Source: Ziziphus jujuba (Eukaryota; Streptophyta; Magnoliopsida; Rosales; Rhamnaceae). Taken from it: a stretch of DNA of 64,000 bases. This document shows positions 23,511 to 35,416 of this stretch, in pieces. Where the stretch lies: NCBI RefSeq assembly GCF_031755915.1, contig NC_083388.1, positions 875,501-939,500 of the forward strand, in the 5' to 3' direction. Within the stretch, counting starts at the first letter, position 1, and each line of letters starts with the position of its first letter. The position numbers were made by a program, and so were the translations under genes. A model generated the notes under the pieces. It did not search any database and was not told the DNA's origin. It saw only the letters and a program-made list of their open reading frames with translations.

Positions 23511-25493
23511 ATGTTTGGAAGAGCACCGAAGAAGAGCGACAACACCAGGTACTATGAGATTCTTGGAGTCTCTAAGAACGCTTCCCAGGATGACTTGAAG
23601 AAGGCCTACAAGAAAGCCGCCATCAAGAACCACCCCGACAAGGGTGGCGATCCCGAGAAGGTAACCAATCCCCCCTTCCTTAATTTTTATTTTTAATAAT
23701 TTTTATTTTTATTTTTTTTCTCTTTTGAGAGCGTTGTGCTGGAATTGAATTTTTAGAAGAAAGAATGTTATTCTTATTTGGGTTTTTTTGGGTTGTGTTT
23801 GGTTAAACACGGTTCTTTCAATACCCACTTTGTTCTTTTGCGCTGAAATTATCTGTCTTATCGAATTCAAAGAAAAAAAAAAAGTTATTTATTTATTTAT
23901 TTATTTTCTGGGTTATTGTACATACAGTTTAAGGAGTTGGCTCAGGCTTATGATGTTCTGAGTGATCCCGAAAAACGTGAAATCTATGACCAATATGGTG
24001 AAGATGCACTCAAGGAAGGAATGGGAGGCGGCGGTGGGGGCCATGACCCTTTTGACATCTTCCAATCTTTCTTCGGTGGCAGTCCTTTTGGAGGTTAGAA
24101 TTTACTCAATTCTTCTTTTTTGTTTATATATATATATATATATATATTACGAAACCAGCAGTGGAAGATAAAATATAAAATGAAATAAAATAAAATAAAA
24201 ATAACAAAGATAAAATTACTAAGAAATTGAGCTTACTTTACTTCGTTTTATAATCAGGAAGTAGCAGAGGAGGACGAAGGCAGAGGAGAGGTGATGATGT
24301 TGTACACCCCTTAAAGGTGTCACTGGAAGACCTTTACTTGGGAACCGCAAAGAAGCTCTCACTTTCCCGGAATGTGATATGCTCCAAGTGCAATGGGTAA
24401 GTAACAATTTGCAAAGTTGTTTATAGAAATTCCTGGACTTTTTTGGTTGGTTTACATGCTCAAATGGGTGGTGGCCTTTTGTTGGTAAATTCAGGAAAGG
24501 GTCCAAATCAGGAGCTTCAATGAAGTGCGCTGGGTGTCAAGGAACGGGAATGAAGGTTTCGATTAGGCATCTTGGGCCTTCCATGATTCAGCAGATGCAG
24601 CATCCTTGCAACGAATGCAAAGGAACCGGGGAGACCATTAGTGATAAGGATCGGTGCTCACAGTGCAAAGGAGAGAAGGTCGTTCAGGAGAAGAAGGTTT
24701 TGGAAGTGTTTGTGGAGAAAGGCATGCAAAATGGACAGAAGATCACATTCCCCGGTGAAGCTGATGAAGCTGTATGTATTCATTTTGTCTTCTTTGTTGT
24801 TGGCTACTATGAGTTTTTTCAATTGGTTTTTTGTTTGATCGGGTCTGTGTTGTCTTTTTGGCAGCCTGACACAGTGACAGGGGATATAGTATTCGTGCTT
24901 CAGCAGAAGGAACATCCAAAGTTCAAAAGAAAGGGAGATGACCTCTTTGTGGAGCACAGTTTGTCTCTGGTTGAGTCTCTTTGCGGCTTTCAATTCGTGC
25001 TGACCCATTTGGATGGCAGGCAGCTCCTTATTAAATCGAACCCTGGTGAAGTCGTCAAGCCCGGTATGTAATCTTGATCTTAATCTTCTAAATTAACCAA
25101 GTCCCTTCTGTTTTTGTGATTTGTGAATACTAGAAATCTGAAAGAAATTTGATTTCATGGGAAACAGATTCTTACAAGGCAATAAACGATGAGGGAATGC
25201 CCATGTACCAGAGGCCATTCATGAAAGGGAAGCTGTACATCCATTTCACTGTGGAATTCCCCGACTCTCTGAAGCCAGAGCAGGTGAAGGCTTTGGAGGC
25301 TATTTTGCCTCCGAGGTCGGCGTCTACACTATCGGATATGGAGCTGGACGAGTGTGAGGAGACAACGCTGCATGATGTCAACATAGAGGAGGAGATGAGG
25401 AGGAAGCAGCAGTCTCAGGCGCATGGTGAGGCCTATGATGACGATGAAGATATGCCTGGTGGTGCACAGAGAGTGCAGTGTGCCCAACAGTAA
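23511..25493 (+). CDS. ATJ3: Type-A DnaJ/Hsp40 co-chaperone, ATJ2/ATJ3-like, farnesylated
   Basis: Six exons: 23511-23660, 23928-24093, 24258-24396, 24495-24771, 24865-25063, 25168-25493, giving 418 aa (family about 420). Domains in order: J domain with HPD (residues 41-43), Gly/Phe-rich linker ([19 protein letters not shown]), four zinc-finger repeats [24 protein letters not shown] and CSQCKGEK, the C-terminal substrate-binding region, and the CaaX box CAQQ for farnesylation. It stimulates Hsp70 ATPase activity and delivers clients in cytosol and nucleus, with a pool held at membranes by the lipid. In Arabidopsis, J3 also affects flowering time and plasma-membrane proton-pump control. I chose the ATG at 23511 rather than 23505 because family members begin [16 protein letters not shown]. 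The upstream TATA box and heat-shock-like element fit stress induction. Confidence 0.96.
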
Positions 25494-27240
25494 AAATGGT
25501 TTCAGGGTTTTGGCCAATTTGTATTTGTACTCGAAAGAAATATTACAAGTATTGATTAATATAACTTGTTTTTCACAGGCAATTATGGAAATAGTTTTGT
25601 GATTTTGGTAATTCTGTTTGGTGGTCAGCGAGTATTATGTGTCTAAAAATGAGAAAATATTCAAAGATTAAAAAAAAAAAAAAAAGGTAGAGAAGAAGAA
25701 ATGTTTTTTTTTTTTTTTGTTTTTTTATTTGCTGATGAGGTTCGAATCCAGCTGACTACCACGACCTCAGTAAAGAAGAAGTTAAGATGATGTATGTGAT
25801 GTATTTAATATGTGGATGTATTTAATATGGTCAAAAATCTTATGAAAGATATTGATGCGATTGGGTAAAATGAATTGAGTTGCACGTTACATCAAATACT
25901 TAATTTAGAAAATTGTCAGTTTTCAAACCTAAGAAGTACAATAATAATTCTTCATTCATAATAGAATTGTTGTGGTAATGACTTCTGGATTTAAATTCCA
26001 ACTTCTAGAATCTATAGGTTGATTCACTTTTCTTAAATTCAAAATATATCTAAATAATATTGCCAAAAAAAAAAATACATATATATGTAATGGTTTAATT
26101 TATGTTGTTTATCTACATGTGGGTAATTCGAGGAAATTTACAATCCTTTTTTCTGCTAAATTCATCTAGTGACTATTTTCAGTTTATACTATGTTTCATC
26201 GTAATAAGTCTCAAATACAAACAGTTCGATTGAGTAATAATATCTCTCATAATAAGTTATCCATTTGACAAAGAAAATTAATTTTAATGGTTAAATATTT
26301 CTATTTTTATTCATGAAAATATGAATTTTAATTAGAAAATTTTAAGTAGATTATAATTTAGATAAATTATTCAAAAAAAAATATTATCCATTTTAAATAT
26401 TATCTTTTTGCTGAGAATTATTTATTTTAAATATAGTGATATTTAAAAGCTTCTCCATAATTAGTTCCTATCCGTTTATTGCTTGCTTCCATTATTCACC
26501 CATTTTTAATGAGGATGGAATAAAATTCCGTAAACAATAAGTTTTTTTTTTTTCTTTTTCCTCTAATTTTAAATAATAAATTAAAAAATATGCCAGTTTT
26601 GGATACAATAATACGCTAAAAGAATCATTTATTAAAATACTTAAATTGATATAAGCTTTAAACTAAAGATTAAAGTAAAATGCATTTAAATCCTCAAAAT
26701 AAAACTCTATAAATTTATTATTAATGCGAGATGTTTGATAAACTCTAAAATTGTGGACCCTCTAGGGGACAAATGCACCACTATTTTAGGGCCAATAATA
26801 TAAAAAAGAAGTTAATTTGTAAAATTTAATGAACAATTCGATGTACTTACATATAATATTTTACCTTCTTTTTAAAAACAAATAAATAAATAACACCAAA
26901 AAGAAAAGGGGAAAAATGTAAAAAAAGAATAAATCAAACGGTTAGAGTGGGTGTGGGTGAGATGTCCCGTGATTGACTCGTAAGTGAAAACGACACGACC
27001 GCGAACAGCTCATCCCAGCACGAGAGTACGACGTCGTGTAGCGGAGCAGTTGCAAGTTGCAACTCACTCCGGGCGTACGTTAGCGTATACCGGTCCTTAT
27101 TCTCTCTCTCTCTCTCTCTCTCCTGCCGGCTTTCACTGACTTTATCAGCTCAAAATTTGCGAAGACAAGAAAGAGAGAGAGAGAGAGAGAGGCTTTTGAA
27201 CGAACAAAAAGCAAATTGGGAATTTTTCAGGTGCTCTCCA
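25494..27240. other. Spacer and IQD promoter/leader
   Basis: AT-rich 3' flank of the DnaJ gene, then from about 26930 a GC-richer promoter with ACGT cores (GACGTCGT near 27030) and CT and GA tracts around 27100-27191. These probably lie in or next to the transcribed leader of the IQD gene. No credible coding frame. Confidence 0.5.
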
Positions 27241-27291
27241 ACTTCAAATTTCAGAGAAAAACCACCCTCAGATTTTGACTTTCTTTGACTG

Positions 27292-27319
27292 ATGGACAAA
27301 TTAACGCCTTATAAAAAAG
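27292..27319 (+). other. Upstream ATG in the 5'-UTR exon of the IQD gene
   Basis: An ATG at 27292 opens a short frame that runs into a good donor (AAAAAAG/GTAACA at 27319/27320). The likely acceptor near the main start is 28762/28763 (TTTGTCAG/GTCTGTG). If the leader is spliced directly between these, the upstream frame continues out of frame past the main ATG at 28797 and stops inside exon 1. If an extra leader exon is used at about 28478-28577, it stops after ten codons. Confidence 0.4.
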
Positions 27320-27833
27320 GTAACAACTCTCTCACTTTTCTTTTTTTTTTTTTTTTTGGTGATTGGCTTTGATTTAGCTTGCTTTCTTTTTCTTTTTTTC
27401 ATTTTTTTCCCCTCTATTTTTTTTAAACACCGTTTCAGGTGAATTTTGCTTTCTTTTTAACTTGTGATCCGTGGATCTGCATTGATTCAGCGTCCAATTT
27501 CTTCTTTTTCCTTATTGGGTTTCTTTATTGGTCATTGTCTCTTATATCGAGTGTTGCATTTGGGTTTGCTTAAAAATTCTGGCTTTTGAAATTCAGAATG
27601 TTAATTGTTTGGGTTGCATGGGTTTGCTCATTTGGTGCTTGAGATGGTTTATTTTATTTTATTTTATTTTCAACTGAAATTTGCTTTTCAATTATGGGGT
27701 TTCCGTCATGTGAGCTCGATGGAAGTGATAGATAGGACTGGCAGTGGCTAATGTTTGCATTTAGGCTTCTGGCTTCTTCATTATTGTTTATCAAAGTTTA
27801 AACTTTTTGGCTTTGGCTCCCTTTACTAGGGAA

Positions 27834-27837
<4 letters not shown>

Positions 27838-27886
<49 letters not shown>
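27838..27886. repeat. (GA)n microsatellite in the IQD 5'-UTR intron
   Basis: A 49-bp uninterrupted GA repeat inside the predicted leader intron. Confidence 0.9.
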
Positions 27887-27890
<4 letters not shown>

Positions 27891-28796
27891 GATTTGGATA
27901 CTACAGGTTTGCTTTTGATATTGACTGGATGTTACTAGATCTGTTTATCATAGAGATGACCATTTTAAGAAATATCATAAATTTTATTTTTTTGTTCTGT
28001 TTTTTCTTCCCTCATTTTAATTTTTATAGTTATATGCAAACTCTTTTATATTGGTGTAATATTTTTAGTGGACTATGGTAAACAAACTGGTTCGTCAGAA
28101 AGCCTTATGGCGGACTAAAGAGGAGACAAGAAGGAAGAGAGGGAGCACAATTAGTCTTTTCAATCTGTAACATTACACTATAAAATCTGCAACTCCAGTT
28201 ACATAACATCCTGTTACTCTATGCAAATCCCAGATGCTAAAGTAGTTAACTTTATTATGAAATAAAAAAGAAGAAGCTATAAATAGCGGAGAAATGTGAG
28301 AATAAAATAAGCAATGCCAGAAAGGATCAAAACCTTTGTTGAGTTTGTCTTGCCAGCCTTTCCCCCTCAAATGTGATTGGTATTTTGTATAAATTCCATT
28401 TTGTAGGTTACATGATTATTTTTTTTGTTTGGATTTAGTAAGTTTGGGAATTTATCAGGTTTTTCAACTTTTGCAGTGTGTTGATAAGGAGGTTGCATGA
28501 GAGTTGAGAGTTTTGCTTCTGTACATATTTCTTACTGAAGGGATTGGTCCTACTTTGGATGCTAATACTGAGAGAGGTTGGTTATCAGCATTTCCTCCTT
28601 TGTTTTTAGAGATGTTTCATCATATGAGTATAAAATTATTATGAAAACAAATGATCCCATCTCTTATGTTTATGTTTGTGGCTGTTCTTCTTTGGATGCT
28701 AAATAATATTTTATTGAATAAACACAGATAAGTACTTAACTACAGGAGTTTTCCTTTGTCAGGTCTGTGTTTAGTTGAGTCAAAGCGACTGCCACA

Positions 28797-31700
28797 ATGG
28801 GTGTCTCAGGGAAATGGATTAAGGCTTTGGTTGGTATTAAGAAATCAGAAAAGTCAGAGTCCTCAGTGAAGGATGAAAATGTGAGTGTTGTTTTTCTTTT
28901 GGGATATTTCATTTTATATCTTAAATTGCTCCTCTAATATTGGATTAAAAGTGGCTGTCAAACATCCTATTGTTACTAGTTATTTTAGATCTTTATTGTA
29001 TTATTCCTTTCAAGCAAAGAATGTTATTACATGTTTGGGCAGGATTAATGTACTCTTCTCGGATGATTCTCTTTTGGCCATCTTCACAAAATAATGTTAT
29101 GAATCTCTTGAGGATTTCTTCATTTGGCCTGTAAAACAAACTTGTGAACTAATAAAAAGCATTATTTTGAACTCTATGTAGTTGATACGTTCCATTCTCA
29201 ATCTCCTCTAATATAATCTTCTTCAATCATCATAGAGAACAACTGCCAGCAAGTTTCGGCACCGGAGGAAACATTCCGTTGAAATTGACTCTGAAAAACT
29301 TCAGTACGATTTGGATCCAAACCCTGCTCCACCAGTTGGAGATGCCAGCACTCAAATAATCCCAGATGCTGCTGATTCTCCTTCTGCTTCAGTTCAAGTG
29401 CATGATACAACTCAAAGTCAGCAGAATGTGAAGGAAGAATGGGCTGCAATTCGTATCCAGACAGCTTTTCGTGGGTTTTTGGTATTCAAATTATTTAACT
29501 TTGTCTACCCTTTTTTTCTGGGGGATGAGGGGTTTATGGATATTGTAGTTTTAACTGGTTCAGTTGAAAGGTGGATTTGATGTAGTTTTTCAAATATTCT
29601 ATATCAATTTAAGCTTTGTGATCGGACCACTCTGTTGAGTCGTTCTATTGTTTTAAGCGTTTTGAGCCTAATTTTTGTTATCATATTTATGAACTATTCT
29701 TGAAACATGTCAGGCTAGAAGAGCTCTACGAGCTTTGAAAGGGTTGGTAAGACTTCAAGCTCTTGTTAGGGGCCATGCTGTACGAAAACAAGCTGCAATA
29801 ACTCTTCGATGTATGCAAGCGTTAGTAAGAGTTCAAGCTCGCGTGCGAGCAAGGCGTGTTCGTATGGCATTGGAAAGTCAAACGGTACAGCAGAAACATC
29901 AGCAACAACTTGCAAATGAAGCTCGTGTACGAGAAATAGAAGTAAGCAACCGTAGATACTTGGATATATTAATTTCAAAATTATGATTTATCATCCTCTG
30001 AAGGAATGCAATGCTTTAAGTTCCTCAAATTTGATATTATTGCTTGAACTCTTCCGTTGGTTGTTTTGGTTGGTGGGGGCTGTTGGGTAGGTTAATGCTA
30101 TCATCGAGTCTTTTAGATGGAATCCCTATTTTTCAGCTTATGGACTGATCTTTCAGGGGCAAAATAATATTGTTCTAGACGTCCTTTACATAAAATAGTT
30201 AACATTTAATCAGATCTTTTGCATTAAATAGCCTTCTAGTCTGCTTCAGCCTACGTGCAGAAGGAACAGATCATTATGATTCTCTAATACCTTGCTAAAG
30301 AACCAAAAAGCACCTTGACAGTTTACATAAGGTAACAAAGATGGTATTGCATTGAATGAAAAGATGCTACTTCCTTGTAATTACACTGATGTAATACCAT
30401 AGCAATCAATATTAATTAATGAATTGCCTTGGAATTATGTTACTGTAAGTTAAGAATGCGTAGTCCCACCTTTCTATTATATGAGATAAAAAAATTAGCA
30501 GCTCAAGATTTTCTTAGGGTGATTGATCATGTTATACTACTGTTATCTGTGCAGGAAGGTTGGTGTGACAGTGTAGGATCTGTTGAAGACATTCAAGCTA
30601 AGTTGTTAAAGAGGCAGGAGGCTGCAGCTAAGCGCGAGAGAGCCATGGCATATGCTTTAGCTCATCAGGTAACACATGATAAGCCCCAGGAGTGTATTTT
30701 TCATGAATACACTATAACTTCACATATAATAATGCATCACCTCTACAAATTACGGTTCAAAATGGGAAAAGGAACAAGAATGTGTAATAGGCTCATATGT
30801 CAGAACATGCAGTTTGAATATGGTGAAATGTTGCTCTTTGCGCAAGATTTTGGAGCTAGAAATTTGAAATTAAAAATTTCTTGTTGTACTGTTTTCTTGA
30901 AGATAGAATATTTTTCCTGAACTTATGCTCCTTGTTAGTTTTTGAGATTGAGCAGTTAATTAGCTATGAGAGAGCATTGAGTCAATCTTGAAAGTGTACA
31001 GTTTACATCTGTTGTTTTACTAGCCACACTCTTGAAAAAAGTTGACAATTATTTATGAGAATATGCTTTTTCAGGTTTTTGTCATGTAATTTTATATTTC
31101 TGGCTAGTTATTTTTGGGAAAAAGCTAGTAGGCCTACGTAACAGTGGGAAAGTAGGTTGTCATGCTCATATGTATTGATAAAAGGTTACATTTCCATAAA
31201 AACTCATGGAACTATTAACATGTCGACAATTAAGAGAAGGTGATTTCCAAGCCAAAATTGAAAGAGTAGAAGAAAAAGAGCTTGAAATAGTTTCAGATAC
31301 GCATCTACCATACTAGTAGATCTTGCCAGACATGTGATATTCTTGAGCATTATTATTAAGCTGTGGTCTGGATTGGAATATCATTGTTGTGAAAACATGA
31401 GAGATACTGGTGAAATTTCGGTTCATTATGATGTAATTGATGCCTGCTTTCTTGATATGTTATATGCATTTTGAGGTGCTATATTGATTACAAATTATTA
31501 AACTCATAAAGGCACACTGCATTTTCCTTTTAGTGTTTGGTTAGTTGGTTATAGTCATTTTGTTTGAATATATGTTCTTCCAGTGGCAAGCAGGATCGAG
31601 GCAGCAGGCTATACCCTCTGGGTTTGAACCAGATAAAAGCAGCTGGGGTTGGAACTGGTTGGAAAGGTGGATGGCTGTTCGACCCTGGGAGAACCGCTTT

Positions 31701-32499
31701 TTAGATATTAATCTTAGAGATGGGGTCATGGTGCGCGAGAATGGAGCAGCTGATGAAAAGAGTGGCACCAAATCCCAGTTAAAATCTGCTGGGAAGAAAC
31801 CAATCTCATCAATTGTGCATGCAAATCTTCCAAATCAGAAAACTGGCCCCTCTCATTCTGATGGTTCTTCACCGAGTAAGTCAGCAGGTATTTTAGAGGC
31901 ATCCAACACTCAGTTTGCGAAGCCAAAGTCCAAGCCACAGATGGAAGACTCAACTGAAGAAGGCAACTTAAAACCTGCTATTAGTTCAAGGTCCCATAGC
32001 AATCCAAAAGAGAGAACCACCCAATCAGACAAGCAGACAAAGAAGCGGTTATCTCTGCCTAGTAGTGGTTAGTTCTTTCTCTCTCTCTGCCACGTTGTAA
32101 AGGGGCCATATTACTCCTTTCTATCTCAATTAGCAATGGAATGCACATCTTGTCCTAGTTGCATGCACTGGCTAAGAGGTTGATGTGGGAATATCTTTTA
32201 CATATTCGTTGTAATCAAAAGCTGTGCAATCTTTTCTGTTTCAAATTTATATTCATCTGATAAGCATATCTAGTTGTAGATCATAACACTGATATTTGAC
32301 TTGTCAGGTTCTTTGTATTTACCTTTCATTTGGATTTTGATCAGGTGGAGGTCCCGGTGCTCAAACAGCTAAACAACCCAGTAGGGTTGCTGTCAAAGTC
32401 TCACCCGGTTCTCAGAAGCCCATCAAGGATAAATCCAAGCTTAACGGAAGAGGCGATTCCAACCCAGCAAAACCGGTCCCTCAAGCCACCGATCTGTAG
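28797..32499 (+). CDS. IQD5: IQ67-domain calmodulin-binding protein, IQD5-like
   Basis: Six coding exons: 28797-28880, 29236-29481, 29714-29941, 30555-30668, 31584-32067, 32345-32499, giving 436 aa. It starts [20 protein letters not shown], the conserved basic N-terminus of the family. The IQ67 domain (about residues 95-161) contains [20 protein letters not shown] and two further IQ-like units with interleaved 1-5-10 and 1-8-14 calmodulin-binding spacings ([28 protein letters not shown]). The phase-0 intron splits it after RGFL, as in IQD genes generally. Later motifs [20 protein letters not shown], WERxMA-type [17 protein letters not shown] and the basic C-terminus are typical of IQD5. In Arabidopsis IQD5 lies on cortical microtubules and shapes pavement cells through Ca2+/calmodulin signalling. 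The protein is strongly basic, fitting a microtubule scaffold. A leader intron precedes the coding region. Confidence 0.92.
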
Positions 32500-32815
32500 G
32501 TTTAAGATTTCCCCTGGAAAATCTCCCCCGTAAAACTATTCTTCATGCTGGTGCTACTGCTTAAGGCTGTACATATCAAGCCACGCCACGCTAGTATGAG
32601 ATTCAAACCACATCACAAACTGTTGTTGTTGTTGTGAATATTTGAAGTTTTGCTGCAGTAGTTTTGACAGCAATGGGTTGGCTTGCTGAAGAGAATAAGA
32701 TTAGCAAGCAAAGGATTAGTGTGATTGTTGTAATCGGCTTACTTTGTTATTGTCGATGTATTTATTTTTCGGTTTCTGTTTTCAAATGTACAAATTTCAG
32801 AGCAGTCAGCCCCCA

Positions 32816-32846
<31 letters not shown>

Positions 32847-33907
32847 TTCTTTTTTTTGTTCTTTTATTTGCATATAGACTAGTATAGCTTTTGAGTTGGG
32901 GGAAATTATGGCCAGTTGCTTAGGTATTAATCAGGAGCTCTTAGAGTCGTTATGGGCAAAAATCCATCAGTTTCCATAAAAAAAAGATCTTACGATAATA
33001 AGTCAGTGAGGATCCAATTTTCAGAAGTTGAATACGTGTATTTTACGAGTTTGGGACGATATAATTTTGTCAATTTGCTTCTTGCAATTGTGTTTTGGTT
33101 TTGTATAAAATCAAAGGAGGTAGCTTCCACACCACGTTTAATTGAAGATTGTCTATCTCTATCTATTTGTCAGATTTTTGAAACTCGTTTTCGGCCCAAG
33201 ACAATTAACTTTCAAACCCATCTTGTTTATTTAAAAAAAAAAAAAAAAAACATTTTTTTTCTTAATTATTTATTTTTTCTTCAAAGAAAAAAACAGATAA
33301 ATGATAAATCATATCCAATGTTTGCACCAAAAAAAAAAAAAAAAAAAAAAAAAAAGCGCTAAGATCCAGCACACCAAGTCCAACCCAACCATTCAACTAT
33401 AATCTAACCAATTTCAATTGGAGCGGACCAAGTCCACTAACTTTTCAATGACGACTTCATCCAACATGGACTCTCAGCTTCCCACTCCACACATGGATTC
33501 TACACTCATAATTCTAATTGGACGGTATAATATAATTTCAGTAAATGATAACAATAATAATAATAATCTTTGTAAAAAAAAATAAAGAGAAAATAAATTT
33601 AACTGATAAAATTTGAGAAATTAATATAGAATGTCAAATGGCAAATTAAAAATTAAGAAAAGAACATTTAATAGATCCCCGGAAAATCCTCTCTCAAGCG
33701 TCGTCAACCTAACCAATATTATATATATATATATATCAGCAGCATTTTTGTTTATTTAATTAATTTTGATGGATATATAGTATAAATATATATGGGCAAA
33801 GGGGTTATTATAAATCAAAATTAATTGGCAAATAAACATCAAAACTGTGTCTGGTATTAATTAATAATTATAAGGAACCGAACACCAAAACGCCAGAAAT
33901 GCGGGGA
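32500..33907. other. Spacer between IQD and GT14 genes
   Basis: IQD 3' flank, (TA)n tract around 32815-32838, two long poly-A runs and AT-rich promoter sequence. The open frame at 32952-33362 is low-complexity, ends in poly-Lys, and is not called. Confidence 0.5.
33329..33355. repeat. Poly-A run (27 A)
   Basis: Uninterrupted A run in the spacer. It has no coding or target-duplication context, so it cannot be assigned to a retroposon. Confidence 0.85.
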
Positions 33908-33915
33908 TATAAAAA
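33908..33915 (+). promoter_or_regulatory. TATA box upstream of the GT14 gene
   Basis: TATAAAAA lies 396 bp before the glycosyltransferase start. The CT-rich sequence that follows looks like a transcribed plant leader. It would place the initiation site near 33940. Confidence 0.4.
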
Positions 33916-34076
33916 TAAAAAATAAAAAAATCCCCTTGACAGCCTCTTTCTTAACTCTAACCCACTTTCCATCCCCAAACAAACCTCTCTCTCTGCCATC
34001 TTTCTCCACCGACACACACACCTTTCTCTCTATTCGCACTCCTTTTCTCTCTTTCCACCATCACAATCCGCCATTG

Positions 34077-34271
34077 ATGCTCCTTCTTCTTCTTCTTCAT
34101 ATTCATCTTCGTCTCTCAAACCCTAACCCCTCCATTTTCCCACTCAGTCTTTCACCATTCCAGACCCTACTCCGCACAGCCCCTTTCACCACCGCCTTCG
34201 CCTTTCCCAGAATGCATTCTCCATCTCCATCCCTTCCTCCTGGGCTTGCCATCCCAGTCCCACCCGAATAA
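34077..34271 (+). other. Upstream open reading frame (64 codons) in the GT14 leader
   Basis: Between the TATA box and the main start, an ATG at 34077 opens a 64-codon frame ending at TAA 34271, 32 bp before the main ATG and in a different frame. The peptide is Leu/Pro/Ser-rich and need not be functional. If the whole leader is transcribed unspliced, it would reduce initiation at the main ATG. Confidence 0.35.
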
Positions 34272-34303
34272 CAACTCCTTCTTCTTCTTCTTCTTCCTCT
34301 TCA

Positions 34304-35416
34304 ATGTTCTCCACCCCTTTCGTCCTCACCTTCTCTCTCCTCCTTTCCCTCCCAATCCTCTTCTTCTTGGCTCCTCACTTCCTCCCTCCTCTTCAGCCCC
34401 AGCGCCAACCCCTCTTGATTTCCCAGTCCGACGAGCTCGACGACCTCGCTCTCTTTGACCGCGTTGCTGGGTCTTCTCTCTCTACCAACCCCTCCACATT
34501 TTCTCATCTCTCTACTGGCTCTAACCCTAAGTTCAAGATCGCTTTCCTCTTCCTCACCAATTCCGACCTGCATTTCGCTCCCCTCTGGGAACGATTCTTC
34601 AATGGCAATTCCAATCTCTACAACATTTACGTCCACGCCGATCCCGCCGTCAACGTCACGCGCCCTCCTGGTGTCTTCCACGACCGCTTCATCCCCGCCA
34701 AACGCACCTACCGCGCGTCCGCTACCCTCATCTCCGCCACGCGTCGGCTTCTTGCCACCGCGATTCTCGACGACCCGGCTAACGCTTTCTTTGCGGTTCT
34801 CTCCCAGTACTGCGTTCCTCTCCATTCCTTCAGATATGTCTATCACTCCCTCTTCGCCTCCACTACCTTCGATTTGTCTTCGTCTCGGCGTGCCGATTCC
34901 GATCCGGATCTGAGTCGACTCGGCGTGCGCGCCAAGTACAAGAGCTTCGTCGAGATACTCTCCAAGTCGAAAAGCCTATGGAAGCGGTACGTCGCCAGGG
35001 GAAGGTTCGAGATGATGCCCGAGGTGTCTTTCGAGCAGTTCCGTGTCGGATCGCAGTTTTTCGTTCTGACGCGCCGGCACGCGCTGCTTGTGGTCAAGGA
35101 TCGGACTCTGTGGAGGAAGTTCAGAGCGCCCTGTTACAGGGAAGACGAATGCTACCCGGAAGAGCACTATTTTCCGACCCTTTTGTCAATGTCGGATCCG
35201 AATGGTTGCAACCATTACACGCTAACACGGGTCAATTGGACCGGAACCACCAATGGCCATCCGTATACTTATCGGCCGGCGGAGGTGTCGCCGGAGCTTA
35301 TTTATCAGCTCCGGGTGTCAAATTACTCGGAATCTTACCTGTTTGCCCGGAAGTTCTCGCCGGAATGCTTGAGACCCTTGATGGGTATGGCCGATAGAGT
35401 CATTTTCCGGGACTGA
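34304..35416 (+). CDS. GT14 (core-2/I-branching, BC10-like, DUF266) glycosyltransferase
   Basis: A single uninterrupted exon of 370 aa, noticeably GC-richer than its surroundings. A type II membrane anchor occupies about residues 5-30 (TFSLLLSLPILFFLAPHFLP), followed by a Pro/Ser-rich stem. The luminal domain shows the family blocks IAFLFLTNSDLHFAPLWERF, NIYVHADP, FIPAKRTYRASATLI, AILDDPANAFFAVLSQYCVP, FRVGSQFFVLTRRHA and DECYPEEHYFPTLL. In rice, the related BC10 is a Golgi protein that affects cell-wall cellulose and arabinogalactan content. Donor and acceptor sugars are not established for most members, so only a Golgi wall- or glycoprotein-modifying role is inferred. The start is the first ATG giving a membrane anchor; the last residues MADRVIFRD are complete. 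Confidence 0.88.
   Translation: MFSTPFVLTFSLLLSLPILFFLAPHFLPPLQPQRQPLLISQSDELDDLALFDRVAGSSLSTNPSTFSHLSTGSNPKFKIAFLFLTNSDLHFAPLWERFFNGNSNLYNIYVHADPAVNVTRPPGVFHDRFIPAKRTYRASATLISATRRLLATAILDDPANAFFAVLSQYCVPLHSFRYVYHSLFASTTFDLSSSRRADSDPDLSRLGVRAKYKSFVEILSKSKSLWKRYVARGRFEMMPEVSFEQFRVGSQFFVLTRRHALLVVKDRTLWRKFRAPCYREDECYPEEHYFPTLLSMSDPNGCNHYTLTRVNWTGTTNGHPYTYRPAEVSPELIYQLRVSNYSESYLFARKFSPECLRPLMGMADRVIFRD

Noticed and set aside
25739..25749. GGTTCGAATCC, a perfect tRNA B-box-like sequence
   Set aside because: No A box, anticodon stem or acceptor pairing is found around it. It is more likely chance or a worn SINE-type remnant, and no element boundaries were visible.
34301..34846. 181-codon antisense frame over the GT14 gene
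   Set aside because: A shadow frame in GC-rich coding sequence with Glu/Arg/Gly-rich composition and no domain.
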